A DNA stretch of 64,000 nucleotides from positions 205,630 through 269,629 of the forward strand of contig CAJJDO010000005.1 of NCBI GenBank assembly GCA_905183005.1. The letters are read 5' to 3'. Shown piece after piece: positions 61,639-64,000 of the stretch; the first letter of the stretch is position 1, and the number at the start of each line of letters is the position of its first letter. Origin of the DNA: Paramecium pentaurelia (taxonomy: Eukaryota > Ciliophora > Oligohymenophorea > Peniculida > Parameciidae). Made by a program: the position numbers and the translations under genes. Below the pieces are notes generated by a model. It was not told the DNA's origin. It worked only from the letters and a program-made list of their open reading frames with translations, and ran no database searches.

Positions 61639-62300
61639 TCAAACAATAACTTTAAATGTTCCTCTATTTTTAAAAAATAAATAAACAAAGTCTGAATAAA
61701 CAAGTACTGCTAATGTCCCTCCAAAAATTGTAGTTGAACACCACCAACCAGCGTGAAACACTCTACAATACCAACTTATCACATAAAGGCCTCTATAAAC
61801 TCCTAAACAGAGAACATAATATCCTGCTAAATTCTCTACGTCTTTAATTTTATACATTAGATTCATTTGTGGTAAAATTGCTAACGCTTCTAACCATATA
61901 GAAAACGATTAACATATTTAAGTCATTGATGTTCCTGTATGAAATATTAAAGTTAGGAGAAATGCAGCTGGATAAATGTATAAATAAAATTAAGATTAAT
62001 CCTAATCTTTTTAATATGTCTATAAAATTAGTTAATATTAAATACCAAACAAAAAGGCTTTTAAAATTTAATAGTGTAAATTAAAAGGCCTGTCAAAGTT
62101 AAATAAAATAATCTCAGAACATAATCTATAGTTTCAAAATGTATATTCAAATCGCAAAATCTTGTTAAAAAAACTATCAGATATATCTCTTGAGTCTTAT
62201 ATGATATCCCTAAACAACTTCTAGTTTTCTTAATTTTGTAATAAAGCAAGACAAATGACAGAAAGTGAATAAACTCTGCTAAAATTAGAAATTTATTCAT
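61639..62300 (-). CDS. ERD2: KDEL receptor (ER lumen protein-retaining receptor)
   Basis: A 211-residue seven-helix protein, the usual length for the family (212 in animals), with one 26-base intron at 62020-62045. Family blocks are in order: the start MNKFLILAEFIHFLSFVLLY, KTRSCLGISYKTQEIYLIVF (compare KSRSCAGISGKSQ), LTRFCDL (compare ARYLDL), LEALAILPQMNLMYK (compare LESVAILPQLFM), GYYVLCLGVYRGLYVISW (compare HYLFALGVYRTLYLFNW), and SDFVYLFFKN (compare CDFFYLYITK). The receptor binds escaped ER proteins by their KDEL-like tail in the Golgi and returns them in COPI vesicles. The short Lys/Arg end could serve as a return signal. The start is the only ATG before the conserved block. Confidence 0.95.
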
Positions 62301-62648
62301 TTTTAATTAAAATATTTTTAAATAATCTTTTTGATTTCAATAACTTCTATTGTTTTTTTTGAAAGAACAATAACAACATTTTGAAGTGGCTTTTAAAAGC
62401 ATTCATGAAGTTTATTGGAGATGATTGCAGGAAATGATATTCTTCGAATAAATATTTGAATTATTCACTTATGATTTGAATCGAATATTATATACATAAT
62501 TTTACAATATAAAATGAATAATATTTCCTTTGTTCATTTTAATTACACTAATTATCTAGTATATCTTGAATGAAATAACCAAGTGCAAAAATGAAGCCCA
62601 ATCTTTCTTTACAATTTTCCACTTTTATCTTTATTTAAATATATTCTA
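62301..62648. other. Intergenic or unresolved 3' exon
   Basis: About 350 bases between two - strand genes. The frame of the upstream C2H2 gene could continue here if a 26-base GTATGA...AAAG segment were spliced, adding helical sequence such as LFEEYHFLQSSPINFMNAF. I cannot place a convincing stop for that version, so the region is left unassigned. Confidence 0.4.
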
Positions 62649-63470
62649 TCATACAATTAAAAAATACTAATCTTAGTCTTGAAGTTCGGTATAAAATTAT
62701 TATAATTGGGTATCATTAAAATAGTTACTTTTTTCTTGCATAAAACTATTCATCAAATCTCCAAATTATAATGGAGCAGAAGATGATTTGATATTATGAT
62801 CGTTAAATATATAATTTCTAAAACTTAAAAGAAAATATGCTATTTCTTGTAAAAATCTCAAATTAAGTGTGTAAGATAATTCTTTAATAAAGAGGCATAT
62901 GGTTTCATCACATCCAATTTTTATAATATCATTTTCAGCTTCATATCTATGTTCATTTTTTAAAACATCAGCAAAAGTGATCATAAAAGAATCATCTTCA
63001 ATTTTACTGCTTATATTAGATTCAATAAATTAAAACACTTAATTAATTCTACTTTCTAAATCATAACTAACGAAATAATATTGGGATTTATACTTTGAAA
63101 TCATGTCAGCTTCTGCTTAAAGAATTTGTTTATATTTATCTCCAACCAAATCAAGTAAAAAATCATCGATAGATTGTTTAGCTTCTATTTGTACTTTTAA
63201 ATAAAATGGTGGTTATTCTATGGCTTAGTTAGTATTTAACTAGATAAGATAAAACTTTACATCGTCTCTTCTAGGTCTTCCTCTGCTCCCTTATCCTCTT
63301 GGTCTTTACATTTCACTAATATATTCTGGACCATGTTTTGATTTGATGTGAGTGTATAGTGCTGGATAACTTAAATATTCCTTTCCACATCCATCATATG
63401 TACATTTAAAATCTCCTTATAATTCTCCTCTCTTCGATCTTCTTCTTTTTGCTTATTCAATATTTGACAT
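62649..63470 (-). CDS. Protein with one N-terminal C2H2 zinc finger
   Basis: A 273-residue frame read without introns. The start MSNIEQAKRRRSKRGELQGD is basic, a possible nuclear signal. A single finger follows (FKCTYDGCGKEYLSYPALYT then HIKSKHG), C-x4-C and H-x4-H, with a linker like that of long-finger plant or Aebp2-type proteins. Next is an AT-hook-like patch, RPRGQGSRGRPRRDD, then a helical domain (KQSIDDFLLDLVGDKYKQIL, LEIAYFLLSFRNYIF-like) with no named family. The AT-hook-like GRPRR plus a finger suggests a DNA-binding role. A spliced longer C-terminus is possible (see 62301-62648). The finger resembles that of the small gene at 7245-7636. Confidence 0.75.
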
Positions 63471-63969
63471 TTAAATAAAATAATATATTTTAATCGAACT
63501 CCAAAAATACAATAAAATATTAGTACCATCAAGTAATTGGGCTCTAATTAAGAATTAATAAATAGAAAATTGTAGGCATATATAAGTTAATTTTATCTCA
63601 ATGATTCAAACAAGCTATACTTATTACTTTTTGTTCAACCTATATTAATTTAGAATGATTCTAAATATTCCTAAGTTAATAAACAATTACATGAATAAAA
63701 TAGTAATTTTATGATGAATTTCCAATATAATAGTTAAATATTGAAAATAATAATTTTTTTTAATTAGTTCTTTATTGAAAGGCTACTTGATATATTTCAA
63801 AATATATATTCAAGGGTATTTTTACAAAAAATTTCTATTAAGATAACACTAATATCGCTTCTTTCTTGCAATGCTCGTTTTATTAAATATATGAAGTCAC
63901 TCCTTAATTTAATAATGATATTTTATACTCTAATTCTATTTATTATTTTAAATATATATATTATATTTA

Positions 63970-64000
<31 letters not shown>
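63471..64000. other. Intergenic at window edge
   Basis: About 530 AT-rich bases from the start of the C2H2 gene to the window end, with no gene recognised. It ends in an ATT repeat. Confidence 0.45.
63970..64000. repeat. ATT microsatellite at window end
   Basis: Ten tandem ATT units run to the last base, so the array may continue beyond the window. It is not the G3-4T2-3 telomere repeat of Paramecium. Confidence 0.85.

Noticed and set aside
63970..64000. Possible telomere or chromosome end at the right edge
   Set aside because: The repeat is ATT, not the G-rich/T-rich repeat of ciliate telomeres; it is an ordinary microsatellite.

Overview
This window is macronuclear-type DNA of a ciliate that closely resembles Paramecium. 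Three things show this. TAA and TAG lie in frame throughout recognisable proteins, often where relatives have Gln, and only TGA ends genes. Coding regions are cut by very small introns of about 19-36 bases, mostly GTA...TAG. Genes are packed on both strands with gaps of tens of bases in an AT-rich background. Reading with TGA as the only stop and removing these introns gives intact proteins, and nearly every coordinate below comes from that reading. The species cannot be named from the sequence. I saw no rRNA, tRNA, CRISPR array, transposon or telomere repeat.

Layout. 1-14 kb: end of a Sec14-like gene (-), BUD13 splicing factor, EB1 microtubule plus-end protein, a multipass membrane protein (-), a kelch-repeat protein (-), RCL1 rRNA-processing factor, a small C2H2 finger protein, an unknown coiled-coil protein, a UBA-UAS-UBX protein, then three unknown genes on - (one secreted). 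14.7-24 kb: a 649-residue unknown protein, a HECT ubiquitin ligase and a 1,363-residue coiled-coil protein. 24-33.6 kb, all on -: a RIM15/IRE-type AGC kinase with its own zinc finger, a PI4-kinase beta, ELOF1 with a long acidic tail, a coiled-coil protein and a Rab GTPase. 33.8-49 kb, all on +: a DDT/WHIM chromatin protein, a Cys-rich unknown, a cyclic-nucleotide-gated K+ channel, a guanylate-binding-protein GTPase, a leucine-rich-repeat protein and an RCC1-repeat protein. 49-64 kb: a divergent gene pair whose start codons are six bases apart, a membrane RING-H2 protein, an unknown gene, a VPS37A-like ESCRT-I protein, a B-box-like membrane protein, an ATG1/ULK-like kinase, the KDEL receptor and a second small C2H2 protein.

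How the genes relate. There is no operon logic; the content is ordinary eukaryotic cell biology. Loose themes are membrane traffic (PI4-kinase, Rab, VPS37A, KDEL receptor, UBX protein), ubiquitin (HECT, RING, UBX), nutrient or stress signalling (RIM15-type and ATG1-type kinases) and the cilium/cytoskeleton (EB1, many coiled coils). I found no clear new multi-gene system. The most unusual items are the six-base divergent start, the acidic ELOF1 extension, introns with non-TAG 3' ends, a 22-bp hairpin between genes, and possible gene relics.
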